DNA of 64,000 nt. Source: Candidatus Gastranaerophilales bacterium. GTDB taxonomy: Bacteria > Cyanobacteriota > Vampirovibrionia > Gastranaerophilales > Gastranaerophilaceae. The stretch is taken from contig CALUTF010000005.1 of the NCBI GenBank assembly GCA_944323595.1, positions 18,071 to 82,070 of the forward strand, written 5' to 3'. Under the pieces are notes generated by a model. It worked only from the letters and a program-made list of their open reading frames with translations. It did not search any database and was not told the DNA's origin. Shown here piece by piece: positions 7,281 through 15,610 of the stretch; position 1 is the stretch's first letter, and each line of letters starts with the position of its first letter. A program made the translations under genes and the position numbers.

Positions 7281-9217
7281 TGTCAGACGATATCAAAGTA
7301 TCAGTATTAACACCAATATACAATCATAAAATAGAATATGTTCGTCAGTGTCTGGAGAGTTTGCGTGCACAAACCATGCAAGATATAGAATTTATATTAA
7401 TAGATGATGGCTCTGCTCAGGATTCAAAAGACTTAATGTCTGAATATGAACAGGCAGATTGGCGTTTTAGAGTGATTCATTTTGAAAAAAATGGCGGTTA
7501 TGCAAGAGCAATGAATGCAGGTTTAAATGCAGCCAGAGGAGAATATATTGGTATTGTTGAATCTGATGATTGGGTTGAACCTGAGATGTTTGCAGAATTG
7601 TATGAAATGGCATTCAAAAATAGTGCAGATTTAGTAAAAAGCCAATACTATGAGCAAAATGAGGATAACCAAAAATTAATTTCAAGATTCCCGTCAGATA
7701 AGATGAATAAAATTATAAAAAATACGGAAGTACCTAATTTTTTACTGGCACATGCTGCACCTTGGACAATACTATATAGAAAAGCATTTTTAGATAAATA
7801 CTGTATTAGAATATGTGAAAGAAGAGGCAATACCGCTAATGACATAGGTTTAGTTATTAAAGCTTTTATTGCTGCTAACAAAATTTTTATTACAGATAAG
7901 GCTTATTATCATTATAATGTAGCCAATACCAATTCGAGTATGAAAATTAAAAATGCAGATTATATCCTTAATGGTCTTTATGCAGAATATGAAAATATAG
8001 CAGCTTGGTTCAAGAAAAATATTAATCTTTGTTTGGATGAACTATTTGCATTAGTTGATAAAAGAAAATTTTTTAATTTTGTATGTATTTTAAAAAATAA
8101 AAATATTATTTGTTCAAGAAATAATTTAAAATTAATATCCCGAGAATTATCTAAAATAAAATATTTAAAATATTTTACAGATGAAGACAAAGTGCTTCTG
8201 GCAAAATTAAAGAAAAATTCCGGTAAATATTACAGGCAAGTACATAAAGAAAATAGTTTTATTGAAAATATATTTTCAATAAAGAATAACGATAGAAAAA
8301 CGCATAAAAAAATAACAATTTTAGGAATAAAGTTCAGCGTAAAGCGAAATCAAAAAGAAAATGTTAAACAAAAAGAAAATTTTGAAGAAAGATTACGCTC
8401 AGTTCTACGCGAAGAAGTGTCAAATGTTGTAGCAAGAGAAGTTTCACTGGCACTCAGTGTACAAAAATTACACATGCAAACATTTCCACCGTTCAAGAAT
8501 ATCCATAACAATCAGAGTGTTGCGATTATTGGCTGCGGGCCATCTATAAAATATTATAACGGGCAACTTAATACTGTAAATATTGCTCTTAATAAAGCTA
8601 TATTTCTTGATAATATAAATTTTGATTATCTTTTTACCTGGGATTATCTCGGATTTCAGGAAAAGGCACCTGATTTTTTTGACAGAGTGAAAAAATATAA
8701 TTGTAAAAAATTTTACGGGAAATTTTTAGCAGATAATCTTTCAAGTATTCCGGAATTTTCGGATGATGAAGAAAATAATATTTATCATTTTTATTCATCT
8801 GCAAGACACAAGCTGCCAGCGTATTCTTATGGAGAAATAATACACTATGATATAGAAACTCATCCGCTGGCAGATTTTATGTCTATATCATTCGGCGCAT
8901 TGCATTTTGCGTTGTATACACGTCCGGAGAAAATTTATTTAATAGGGCTTGATACACAGAATTGCGGACATTATGCGGGGGATAATAATACATATAACAT
9001 TAATAAAATGATGCTTGGATACAGAAAGTTTAAAACTCATATTGAAACGCACTATCCTGATGTAGAAATTATCTCTGTAAATCCGGTAGGATTAAAAGGA
9101 TTGTTCAAAGATGTATATACAAAAGAATATGTTGAAGCTCATCCTGAATTATTTGATAGTTTAGAAGATATAGAAATCTTAGATAATTCCCTTGAAAAAG
9201 AATTTTGTAGGTTATAG
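7280..9217 (+). CDS. GT2 glycosyltransferase fused to a DUF115/MptE-like C-terminal domain
   Basis: 645 residues. Residues 1-110 are a GT-A family 2 domain: VSVLTPIYNH, LRAQTMQDIEFILIDDGS, KNGGYARAMNAGL, and the nucleotide-binding VESDDWVEP. About 110-300 is the remainder of the transferase region, followed by a lysine-rich linker with KITILGIKFSVKRN, a phrase seen in other polysaccharide glycosyltransferases. About 400-610 begins SVAIIGCGPSI and resembles DUF115 domains found with motility and surface-glycan genes. The fusion suggests a two-step glycan transferase. It is translationally coupled to the GT8 gene (TAATG). Base composition is as AT-rich as its partner, hinting at joint acquisition. 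Confidence 0.82.
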   Translation: MSDDIKVSVLTPIYNHKIEYVRQCLESLRAQTMQDIEFILIDDGSAQDSKDLMSEYEQADWRFRVIHFEKNGGYARAMNAGLNAARGEYIGIVESDDWVEPEMFAELYEMAFKNSADLVKSQYYEQNEDNQKLISRFPSDKMNKIIKNTEVPNFLLAHAAPWTILYRKAFLDKYCIRICERRGNTANDIGLVIKAFIAANKIFITDKAYYHYNVANTNSSMKIKNADYILNGLYAEYENIAAWFKKNINLCLDELFALVDKRKFFNFVCILKNKNIICSRNNLKLISRELSKIKYLKYFTDEDKVLLAKLKKNSGKYYRQVHKENSFIENIFSIKNNDRKTHKKITILGIKFSVKRNQKENVKQKENFEERLRSVLREEVSNVVAREVSLALSVQKLHMQTFPPFKNIHNNQSVAIIGCGPSIKYYNGQLNTVNIALNKAIFLDNINFDYLFTWDYLGFQEKAPDFFDRVKKYNCKKFYGKFLADNLSSIPEFSDDEENNIYHFYSSARHKLPAYSYGEIIHYDIETHPLADFMSISFGALHFALYTRPEKIYLIGLDTQNCGHYAGDNNTYNINKMMLGYRKFKTHIETHYPDVEIISVNPVGLKGLFKDVYTKEYVEAHPELFDSLEDIEILDNSLEKEFCRL

Positions 9218-9286
9218 TATTAATATGAATTCCTTATATCAAGCTTTGCTTTAGAATAATTCATATAACGTGCATATTTATATGTG

Positions 9287-9931
9287 TTACTTATATTTGA
9301 TAACTTCATCCAAATCAACATCAGGGGCGTTCATTATTTCTTTATAATTGAATTTTGTTGATAATTTTTGTAAGGCTTTTTCTATGTTCGGGTTTTCTAA
9401 TATCATTGAGGTTGCAGTGTATTCATCCTCATATTCAAATCCAAACCTGTAGTAGAAAAATTCAGAATCAAATGCAGGTGTCAATGTGATTTTATTCTTA
9501 TCTCTGTTTTGACGCAGCAGATGATTAATTAACATACTGCCGCCGTTTTTGATTTTTTCGCATAATGGATTTTTCCATGTCGCAAGGTATGCAAGATGCA
9601 AGTCTTTATCGGAATTTGTATTCATTACTGACATAAAACCAAAAGGCTGGTTACCCTTTACCGCCAGTACTGCATTGTCTGCATATCCGATGGAATTAAA
9701 TGCACTGTATATAAATTGAAAAATCGTCGGCTTTTGGGTGTTCATCCGTTCTTTCGGCGCTCTTGCCAGCTTTTCGGCAAGTTTGTTACAGAAAGCTTCG
9801 TCCTTGTTTTTGTCAATAGAATAGATAAAAACATCCCCTGATAAATTATCAAGCTGTTTTATCTGCGCAATTTTAAATCCGCTAAAGTGTGGAATGGGGT
9901 AATTATTCTGTTTTATTCTATGTACTTTCAC
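9287..9931 (-). CDS. Hypothetical GNAT-like acetyltransferase
   Basis: 214 residues. The middle of the protein has the feel of a GNAT fold: NAVLAVKGNQPFGFMSVMN as beta strands 2-4, then a helix NGGSMLINHLLRQN, then ITLTPAFDSEFFYYRFGFEYED, which matches the common 'A...A..FYERFGF' ending. The acetyl-CoA P-loop (R/QxxGxG/A) is not clear, so activity is uncertain. The N-terminus carries YPIPHFSGFK, one of several F-S/T-G segments in the unknown proteins of this window. Single gene, minus strand. Confidence 0.55.
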   Translation of the reverse strand: MKVHRIKQNNYPIPHFSGFKIAQIKQLDNLSGDVFIYSIDKNKDEAFCNKLAEKLARAPKERMNTQKPTIFQFIYSAFNSIGYADNAVLAVKGNQPFGFMSVMNTNSDKDLHLAYLATWKNPLCEKIKNGGSMLINHLLRQNRDKNKITLTPAFDSEFFYYRFGFEYEDEYTATSMILENPNIEKALQKLSTKFNYKEIMNAPDVDLDEVIKYK

Positions 9932-10101
9932 GATTTAATTATAACACATCTTTTTTGTAAATTTTTTATAATTTTTTATCTTTGAAATGACAAAAAAATT
10001 TTTTCATAGTACTATATATTAACGTGCTATTTTGGCTTAGGGATATTTTTATTCTTTTACACTATATAAATTTAGACCTCTAAACTTAGGAGAATTTCAA
10101 A

Positions 10102-11139
10102 TTGACAGAAAACACTTATCTTTTGTCCAGCAACAATATAGCAACAATTACGAATAAATCATTAGCTGCAGCAAAAAAATCAAACACAAATCAAAATATC
10201 CAGCTATACAATGACCCTTTAGAAAAATGGCCGGTTCGAGGTCTTGCTTATACAAACGAAATCGGTGCTGCTATAAGTGAAATTGCCCCTAAAACTGGAG
10301 TGCTTTTATGGATTCCGGCACTTTTATATTTTGGAGCTGATATTTATGACAAATATAAAAATGACCAAACATCGTATGACCCGAGCGCTAAAAGAGGGAC
10401 TAAACAAGCGGTATTTCAGCTACTTGCAAGCGTAATCTTGCCGACTGCAGCTGTTAAGTTAGGTCAAAAAACAGCCTCCTCTGTCGCCGCTATTGCTGGT
10501 AAAAATAAATTATCACTCCAATCACAAGAAGAATTACTTAAATTTACTATTGAACACCTAAGACAAAACAGATTACGCGATTATGCAGAGAATCAGGATG
10601 AATATCTTACAAAATTTGCAGAAAAACTTTTGAACCGCATTGATGAAACAAGAAAAGAAAGCAAATTTAAAACTTCCTTAAAACTTGTTACAGATTGGCT
10701 ATTTAATAGGCATCAGCCTACCGCCATTACACATTACACTTCAGATAAAATTACCGAGTTTACACAGAATAATCTTAAAAAAATATTTGAGCTCAGAAAG
10801 ACTTTGCTTGAAGGTAGACAACCTGCTGAATTTTCTGATAATATGTTCAATAAATTTAGACAATTTGAACATGAGTTTGCAACATCCCCGAATTATACCG
10901 GAAATGCAAAAGAAGATGCTGCGAAGCAAGTTATTAAATTATTTCAAGAAAAACAAATTTTCAAAAATAAATTGCTTAAAACTCTCGGTGGATTTATTGC
11001 TCTAGGATTTTTAGCAAAACCAATAGATAATTTTGTCGAAAATTTTGTAATTCATAAAGTTGTTAACCCAGGACTCACAATGTTGAACTCTGAACAAATT
11101 AAAAAATTTAAAGAAAAAACTATGCTGAACAAGTCGTAA
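10102..11139 (+). CDS. Hypothetical lineage-specific protein with hydrophobic helices (TTG start)
   Basis: 345 residues. The start is TTG with AGGAG eight bases upstream. No family recognised. Residues about 65-80 (VLLWIPALLYFGADIY) and 100-120 (AVFQLLASVILPTAAVKLG) are hydrophobic, separated by a D/K/R-rich turn (DPSAKRGTKQ). The centre (135-300) is charged and helical, probably coiled coil. A last hydrophobic segment (KTLGGFIALGFLAKPI) lies near the C-terminus. The same turn-plus-hydrophobic-helix pattern recurs in the proteins at 14216 and 45810. Its 3' end overlaps the convergent YhcH-like gene by 20 bp. Confidence 0.65.
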   Translation: MTENTYLLSSNNIATITNKSLAAAKKSNTNQNIQLYNDPLEKWPVRGLAYTNEIGAAISEIAPKTGVLLWIPALLYFGADIYDKYKNDQTSYDPSAKRGTKQAVFQLLASVILPTAAVKLGQKTASSVAAIAGKNKLSLQSQEELLKFTIEHLRQNRLRDYAENQDEYLTKFAEKLLNRIDETRKESKFKTSLKLVTDWLFNRHQPTAITHYTSDKITEFTQNNLKKIFELRKTLLEGRQPAEFSDNMFNKFRQFEHEFATSPNYTGNAKEDAAKQVIKLFQEKQIFKNKLLKTLGGFIALGFLAKPIDNFVENFVIHKVVNPGLTMLNSEQIKKFKEKTMLNKS

Positions 11140-11572
11140 CAGGAATTTTTACAACAACTTTTTTTACTTGCTGCGGCTCAATAAGTGCCATTTGCGGCTG
11201 GTGCGCTTCATGAGGATATAACATTATAAAATTGCCGTAACATAGTCTTACAGAGTTTAAAAACGTGTCAGGATGTTCGTAAAACATTATATCTTTTTCC
11301 GGATTATATTGTTCAGATACAATCAGGTCTGTTGTATCCGTATAATCCAGTCTTTCTTCACCGCTCAGCAAAATCTGGATATCTATATATTTTTTGTGGG
11401 ACTCAAGTTTACCTGCAAGTTTTGTTGTATAACAGTCTATATTTGCATAAACACCTGTTGTAATTTCATAATGTCCCGGATAGGTTTCAGATGTTAATGA
11501 TAATATAAAATCAGCAACTTCTGCAGGGATTTCTTTGTAGTTTTTTATATTTGATATTCTATCAAAAATCAT
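11120..11572 (-). CDS. YhcH/YjgK/YiaL family protein (DUF386)
   Basis: 150 residues, typical length. Cupin-like family, with E. coli YhcH in the sialic acid operon and relatives linked to sugar anomer handling. Conserved segments are the N-terminal MIFDRISNIKNY, ESHKKYIDIQILLSGEERLDY, the metal-site motif YPHEAHQPQ and the closing VKKVVVKIPV. It is coupled to the transketolase subunit upstream (stop and start share bases at 11572), suggesting a sugar-phosphate theme. Confidence 0.85.
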   Translation of the reverse strand: MIFDRISNIKNYKEIPAEVADFILSLTSETYPGHYEITTGVYANIDCYTTKLAGKLESHKKYIDIQILLSGEERLDYTDTTDLIVSEQYNPEKDIMFYEHPDTFLNSVRLCYGNFIMLYPHEAHQPQMALIEPQQVKKVVVKIPVTTCSA

Positions 11573-12396
11573 TATGCAAGCTCCTTCATTGCACGTTCAA
11601 ATTCTTCATCATTCGGGGCTTTTCCGTGCCAGCCTGCGTTGTTTTCCATAAAGCTTACTCCTTTGCCTTTTATTGTATTGGCAAGTATGGCAGTCGGAAC
11701 AGGTGATTTTTTTGCTTCTTCTATGGCTGAATAAATTTGCTGAATATCGTGCCCGTTAATTTCTATTACATTCCAGTTAAATGCTTTGAGTTTTGCATCC
11801 AGCGGATCTAAAGATTTGACATTCTCTGTGCAGCCGTCAATTTGTAATCTGTTGCGGTCAATAATTGCAATAACTTTATTTAATTTACGGTGAGGCGCCT
11901 GCATTAAAGCTTCCCATACGCTTCCCTCTTGCATTTCGCCGTCACCCATAAGCACAAATACGTTTGCAGGGTCATTATCTAATCTTAAACCTATAGCCAT
12001 TCCGCAGGCCATAGAAAGTCCCTGTCCGAGTGAACCTGTTGCCACTTCTACCCCGCGGCAGACTGGTGACGGGTGCCCCTGAAGTTTTGAGCCGAACTTA
12101 CGGAATGTCATTAACTCTTCTTTCTGTATAAAGCCCTTTTGGGACAATACGGAATATAGAATTGCCGATGCGTGCCCTTTGGATAAAATAAATCTGTCTC
12201 TTTTGTCAAAATTTTCGGATTTATCCCATTCTGTCGGAACATTCATGCATTTATGGTATAGAACTGTCAGGAGTTCTGTTGCAGATAGTGCTCCTCCGAT
12301 ATGTCCTGATTTTGCGTTGTGAACCATTTTTATGACGTTTTTGCGATTTTCTTTGCAGAGGGTTTCCAGTTCTTTTATATCTTTTTCACTCAGCAT
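11572..12396 (-). CDS. Transketolase, N-terminal (TPP-binding) subunit
   Basis: 274 residues, the standard size of the N-terminal half in split transketolases. It carries the thiamine-diphosphate domain: SGHIGGALSATELLTVLY, SKGHASAILYSVL, HPS for substrate phosphate, GSLGQGLSMACG, and the Mg-TPP motif from GDGEMQEGSVWEAL to AIIDRN. Split enzymes need a C-terminal subunit, normally the next gene. Here the next gene is YhcH-like, and no C-terminal half occurs anywhere in the window. It lies between a WecG-type glycosyltransferase and YhcH. Confidence 0.9.
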   Translation of the reverse strand: MLSEKDIKELETLCKENRKNVIKMVHNAKSGHIGGALSATELLTVLYHKCMNVPTEWDKSENFDKRDRFILSKGHASAILYSVLSQKGFIQKEELMTFRKFGSKLQGHPSPVCRGVEVATGSLGQGLSMACGMAIGLRLDNDPANVFVLMGDGEMQEGSVWEALMQAPHRKLNKVIAIIDRNRLQIDGCTENVKSLDPLDAKLKAFNWNVIEINGHDIQQIYSAIEEAKKSPVPTAILANTIKGKGVSFMENNAGWHGKAPNDEEFERAMKELA

Positions 12397-12397
12397 C

Positions 12398-13111
12398 TTA
12401 TGCTCCTAACTTTTCTTTCAATACTGACAACATAAATAAAGGCAGGGTCGGAAAAATTCTTTTAAATCGTTTCGGTTCTTTAATTGTTCTGTATAACCAT
12501 TCCAGACCCGCTTTCCTGTAAAATTCCGGTGCACGCTCTACTACTCCAGACCATACATCAAAGCTTCCTCCCAGACCAATCATCAAGGCTTTCGGCAGAA
12601 GCGTTTTGGCTTTTGAAATAAATTCTTCCTGCTTAGGTGACCCGAGCGCAACAAGAACTAAGTCAGGCGATGCGTTTTTTAACTCGGATAACACTCGTTC
12701 ATCGTCTTTGAAATATCCATCTTGCAAATACACCAGATTAAGTTCTTTTATTTCATTTCTTAGATTCTCAGATGCTTTTTGGATAATTTCAGGTTTTGCT
12801 CCAACCATTGCGATACGCTTTCCTGATTTTCCAAATTCTTCTACAAGTCTTTTGCCAAGTTCAATTCCGGCAATCCTGCGGACTTTGTGCCCGAGAATTT
12901 TTAATCCTATCTCAACACCAATTCCGTCAGGGACGACAAGTTCAGCGTTATTTATAATTTCTGCGAGGTGTTTATTTTTTTTTGCACAGGAAATCATCTC
13001 GGGGTTTATGGTAACAATCTGTCCGCCTTTTGTGCTTGCATAATTAACAGCAGTGTCAAAATCAAATGTATCTACATTAAATCCTTGAAGTTTAACCGTT
13101 TTTCTTTCCAT
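12398..13111 (-). CDS. WecG/TagA/CpsF family glycosyltransferase (GT26)
   Basis: 237 residues. These enzymes add ManNAc, ManNAcA or related sugars to undecaprenyl-PP-GlcNAc in enterobacterial common antigen, teichoic acid or capsule synthesis. Clear motifs are TINPEMISCAKKN, VVPDGIGVEIGLKILG, AMVGAKPE, PDLVLVALGSPKQEEFI, and GLGGSFDVWSGVVERAPEFYRKAGLEWLYRT, the most conserved stretch of the family. It starts a three-gene minus-strand cluster (transketolase-N begins 2 bp after its stop). The WecA-like enzyme at 43247 would make its lipid-linked acceptor. Confidence 0.9.
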   Translation of the reverse strand: MERKTVKLQGFNVDTFDFDTAVNYASTKGGQIVTINPEMISCAKKNKHLAEIINNAELVVPDGIGVEIGLKILGHKVRRIAGIELGKRLVEEFGKSGKRIAMVGAKPEIIQKASENLRNEIKELNLVYLQDGYFKDDERVLSELKNASPDLVLVALGSPKQEEFISKAKTLLPKALMIGLGGSFDVWSGVVERAPEFYRKAGLEWLYRTIKEPKRFKRIFPTLPLFMLSVLKEKLGA

Positions 13112-13126
13112 AAGTTTATTATAGGA

Positions 13127-14161
13127 TTAATCTGCCATTTTAGCAAGTTTGTAGAGATAATCTTCATTATTGCTGCATTGCAATCCTATAGGGATAAAAT
13201 TATCTTTATAGCGTTCAATAGCATATCTGTCTGTCATTCCGGAAATATAGTCGGTAACAACTCTGTCAATTTTTTCTTCTGCACAAACAGGTTTTAAAAG
13301 CTCTTTATAATGATAGAATAATTCTTTTATAACACGTCTTGCTTTTTTTTCTTCAAGTTTGGCGGGTGAGTCGATGTAGACATTTTGAAACATCCATTCA
13401 CGGAGTTTCGTGGTGTAATACCAGCCCTCGTCACTCATTGTAACATTTGGTTTCCCCATAGAATTGATTACTATTTCGTTAATCATTTTATTCAAACGTT
13501 TTGATTGTATTGAAGAAAAATATTTTATGCAGTCTTCCGGCAGGTCGCTTTCTGCAATAATGCCGGCACGGATTGAATCTTCTATATCATGGTTTATGTA
13601 TGCAATCTTATCGGCAAGCTGTACTATTTGTGCTTCCGGCGTTTGCGGTTTAAATCCCCAGGTGTGGGTAAGGATACCATGAATGGTTTCGGCACAGAGG
13701 TTTAAGTCTTCTAATACTTCGACAACTCTCACACTTTGGACGTTATGATGAAATCCGCCCGGCAGCAGTTCGTTCAAAACGCCCTCTCCGCAATGTCCGA
13801 AAGGTGTATGTCCTAAGTCATGACCCAGTGCAATTGCTTCAACGAGGTCTTCATTCAAATCAAGTGCTCTTGCTATTGTACGTCCTATTTGTGACACTTC
13901 AAGTGTATGCGTAAGACGCGTTCTGAAATGGTCATCAAACGGTGAGAGAAACACCTGTGTTTTATGTTTTAGACGTCGGAATGCTTTTGAGTGTAAGATT
14001 CTGTCTCTATCCCGTTGAAATTCTGTTCTTAAGTTACATTTGGGTTCTTCTTTTTTTCTTCCTTTTGTATCAACGCTTTTTGTCGCAAATTCGCTTAACA
14101 CTTTGAGTTCACGCTCTTCAAGTTTCTCTCTTACTGTATTATGATTTGTCGTATTGCTCAT
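13127..14161 (-). CDS. Deoxyguanosinetriphosphate triphosphohydrolase-like HD protein
   Basis: 344 residues from the ATG at 14161, chosen over the in-frame 14194 start because AGAGGA lies 6 nt upstream. HD-domain dNTPase of the Dgt family. Conserved features are FQRDRDRILHSKAFRRLKHKTQVF, the metal-binding H of RLTHTLEVSQIGR, and HD in GHDLGHTPFGHCGE with an additional HHN (FHHNVQS). The length fits the shorter dGTPase-like proteins (about 340-380 residues), not E. coli Dgt. Probable role is dNTP pool hydrolysis. It stands just upstream of the WecG-type gene on the same strand. Confidence 0.9.
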   Translation of the reverse strand: MSNTTNHNTVREKLEERELKVLSEFATKSVDTKGRKKEEPKCNLRTEFQRDRDRILHSKAFRRLKHKTQVFLSPFDDHFRTRLTHTLEVSQIGRTIARALDLNEDLVEAIALGHDLGHTPFGHCGEGVLNELLPGGFHHNVQSVRVVEVLEDLNLCAETIHGILTHTWGFKPQTPEAQIVQLADKIAYINHDIEDSIRAGIIAESDLPEDCIKYFSSIQSKRLNKMINEIVINSMGKPNVTMSDEGWYYTTKLREWMFQNVYIDSPAKLEEKKARRVIKELFYHYKELLKPVCAEEKIDRVVTDYISGMTDRYAIERYKDNFIPIGLQCSNNEDYLYKLAKMAD

Positions 14162-14215
14162 TGTAAATCCTCTAAAATCGCTTTTTACTGACATTATAAC
14201 ACGCAGGAAATGCGG

Positions 14216-15547
14216 TTATATACTCTCTTTAGGGGATTGTTGAGCTAAAAGATTCAGATTTTTAAGATGTTTTTGTCTGAAATTATCTGCAATCGCTCCG
14301 CCTTGAGAGAATATCAAACCTGATACGGCGCCTAATGCCAGTGATTTAAAGCCTGAAACCAATCTTGCAGTAAAATACAAAGTCGTTGCAACCGAACCGA
14401 CAATCGGTAAGCCGACATTTAACAGGACGGAGGTTCTCTCGTTTTTATCGTCAGCCTTGCTAAGCCCCCAGCCGACTGCGCCCAGTGAGGTTAACACTGA
14501 AAGTGTGTCTGTAGGTGCACACCCGAGGACCAGATCTCTGTATTTATCAAAATATTCCATAGCATCCGTATCTATTGCTTTATCAAGTTTTTTTACGGAT
14601 TTGTTTGCCGCAGTCTGAAGTCTTGCAAATTCATCGGCAGGAAGTATTTGCTTGTATAAATCAAGAAGTTCTTTAATTGTGCCGCCGTTTAATTCTTTAC
14701 CGTCACCTGCAAGTTTTGTACGTGCGGATTTAAGAGGTTCATATAAATTATTTTTAGACTCCTGTAACAGTTCTTCTGCTATTGATGATTTATATGATTT
14801 TTTTGTTTTGAATTCTTTAAGAAAATCATCAACAAGATTTTTCATCGCCTCACGCATTTTGCCGTGACGCTCTGTTCTTTCTGTTATATTAAATGAAGTT
14901 TGCAGTGTTTCTGTAATATTTTTTCGTTTTTGAGCTATTTGCGATAATATTTCGCTTACCTGTTCATTGCGACCTTTATTTGCGGCTGCACGTTTTGAGG
15001 CGGAATCCATCATTAAAAATAATTTTTCAAATGATTCATCTGATGCGCCGTAAGCTCTGTTTACTGTTTTTAAACTTATTTTATCAAATTTTCCTGTCAC
15101 TGCTTTATGCAGTTTTGCCGTATATTTATTCAAGCCCATTAATTTTAAAAACAGGACGTCTTTAATCCAGCCTATATTATTCAGACTCTGTGATTTTTCA
15201 ATAAGTTTATTAACCTTTTCCATTGATTCTTCATATTTTTGGTTAAGGTTTTCACTCTTAATTTCGTTTGATACATTATGGAATTTATCGGTCAGATAAT
15301 TTTTGAACTTAACCAGCTTTTGCGTTGTATTTTTAGGGAGCCCTTTCATTAACGCCAGTGTACCAAAACCTACGGTAAGAGCTGAAACTGCTATTTTCCA
15401 GCCTAAATTTTTGTGTTTTTTCTCTTTCTCATTACTTGTATAACTGTCAGCAGGATAATCAGCGGAAAGGTAATATCCCGGAACTTTTTCTGATATGGCA
15501 AAGTCCGCAAACGGATTATTATTTACACTATTAATCGGTTTAATCAT
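14216..15547 (-). CDS. Hypothetical lineage-specific membrane-associated protein
   Basis: 443 residues, no family recognised. It has no signal peptide and an Asn-rich N-terminus. One membrane helix lies at about 49-68 (GWKIAVSALTVGFGTLALM). A long charged helical centre spans about 80-340 and is likely coiled coil. A C-terminal hydrophobic hairpin follows, where a K/D/N/R turn (KADDKNERTS) precedes VLLNVGLPIVGSVATTLYF and then ALGAVSGLIFSQGG. The turn-plus-helix layout recalls the proteins at 10102 and 45810. It sits between the dGTPase-like gene and lpxB without evident coupling. Confidence 0.65.
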   Translation of the reverse strand: MIKPINSVNNNPFADFAISEKVPGYYLSADYPADSYTSNEKEKKHKNLGWKIAVSALTVGFGTLALMKGLPKNTTQKLVKFKNYLTDKFHNVSNEIKSENLNQKYEESMEKVNKLIEKSQSLNNIGWIKDVLFLKLMGLNKYTAKLHKAVTGKFDKISLKTVNRAYGASDESFEKLFLMMDSASKRAAANKGRNEQVSEILSQIAQKRKNITETLQTSFNITERTERHGKMREAMKNLVDDFLKEFKTKKSYKSSIAEELLQESKNNLYEPLKSARTKLAGDGKELNGGTIKELLDLYKQILPADEFARLQTAANKSVKKLDKAIDTDAMEYFDKYRDLVLGCAPTDTLSVLTSLGAVGWGLSKADDKNERTSVLLNVGLPIVGSVATTLYFTARLVSGFKSLALGAVSGLIFSQGGAIADNFRQKHLKNLNLLAQQSPKESI

Positions 15548-15610
15548 AATATTACACAGTCCTGCTATATTATAATTAAAACATTTAATTAAAAAATATT
15601 GCCTTATTTA

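Noticed and set aside
12606..13043. 145-codon open frame opposite the WecG-type gene
   Set aside because: Antisense shadow of a clearly conserved gene; composition is Ser/Pro/Phe-rich as expected for antisense reading.
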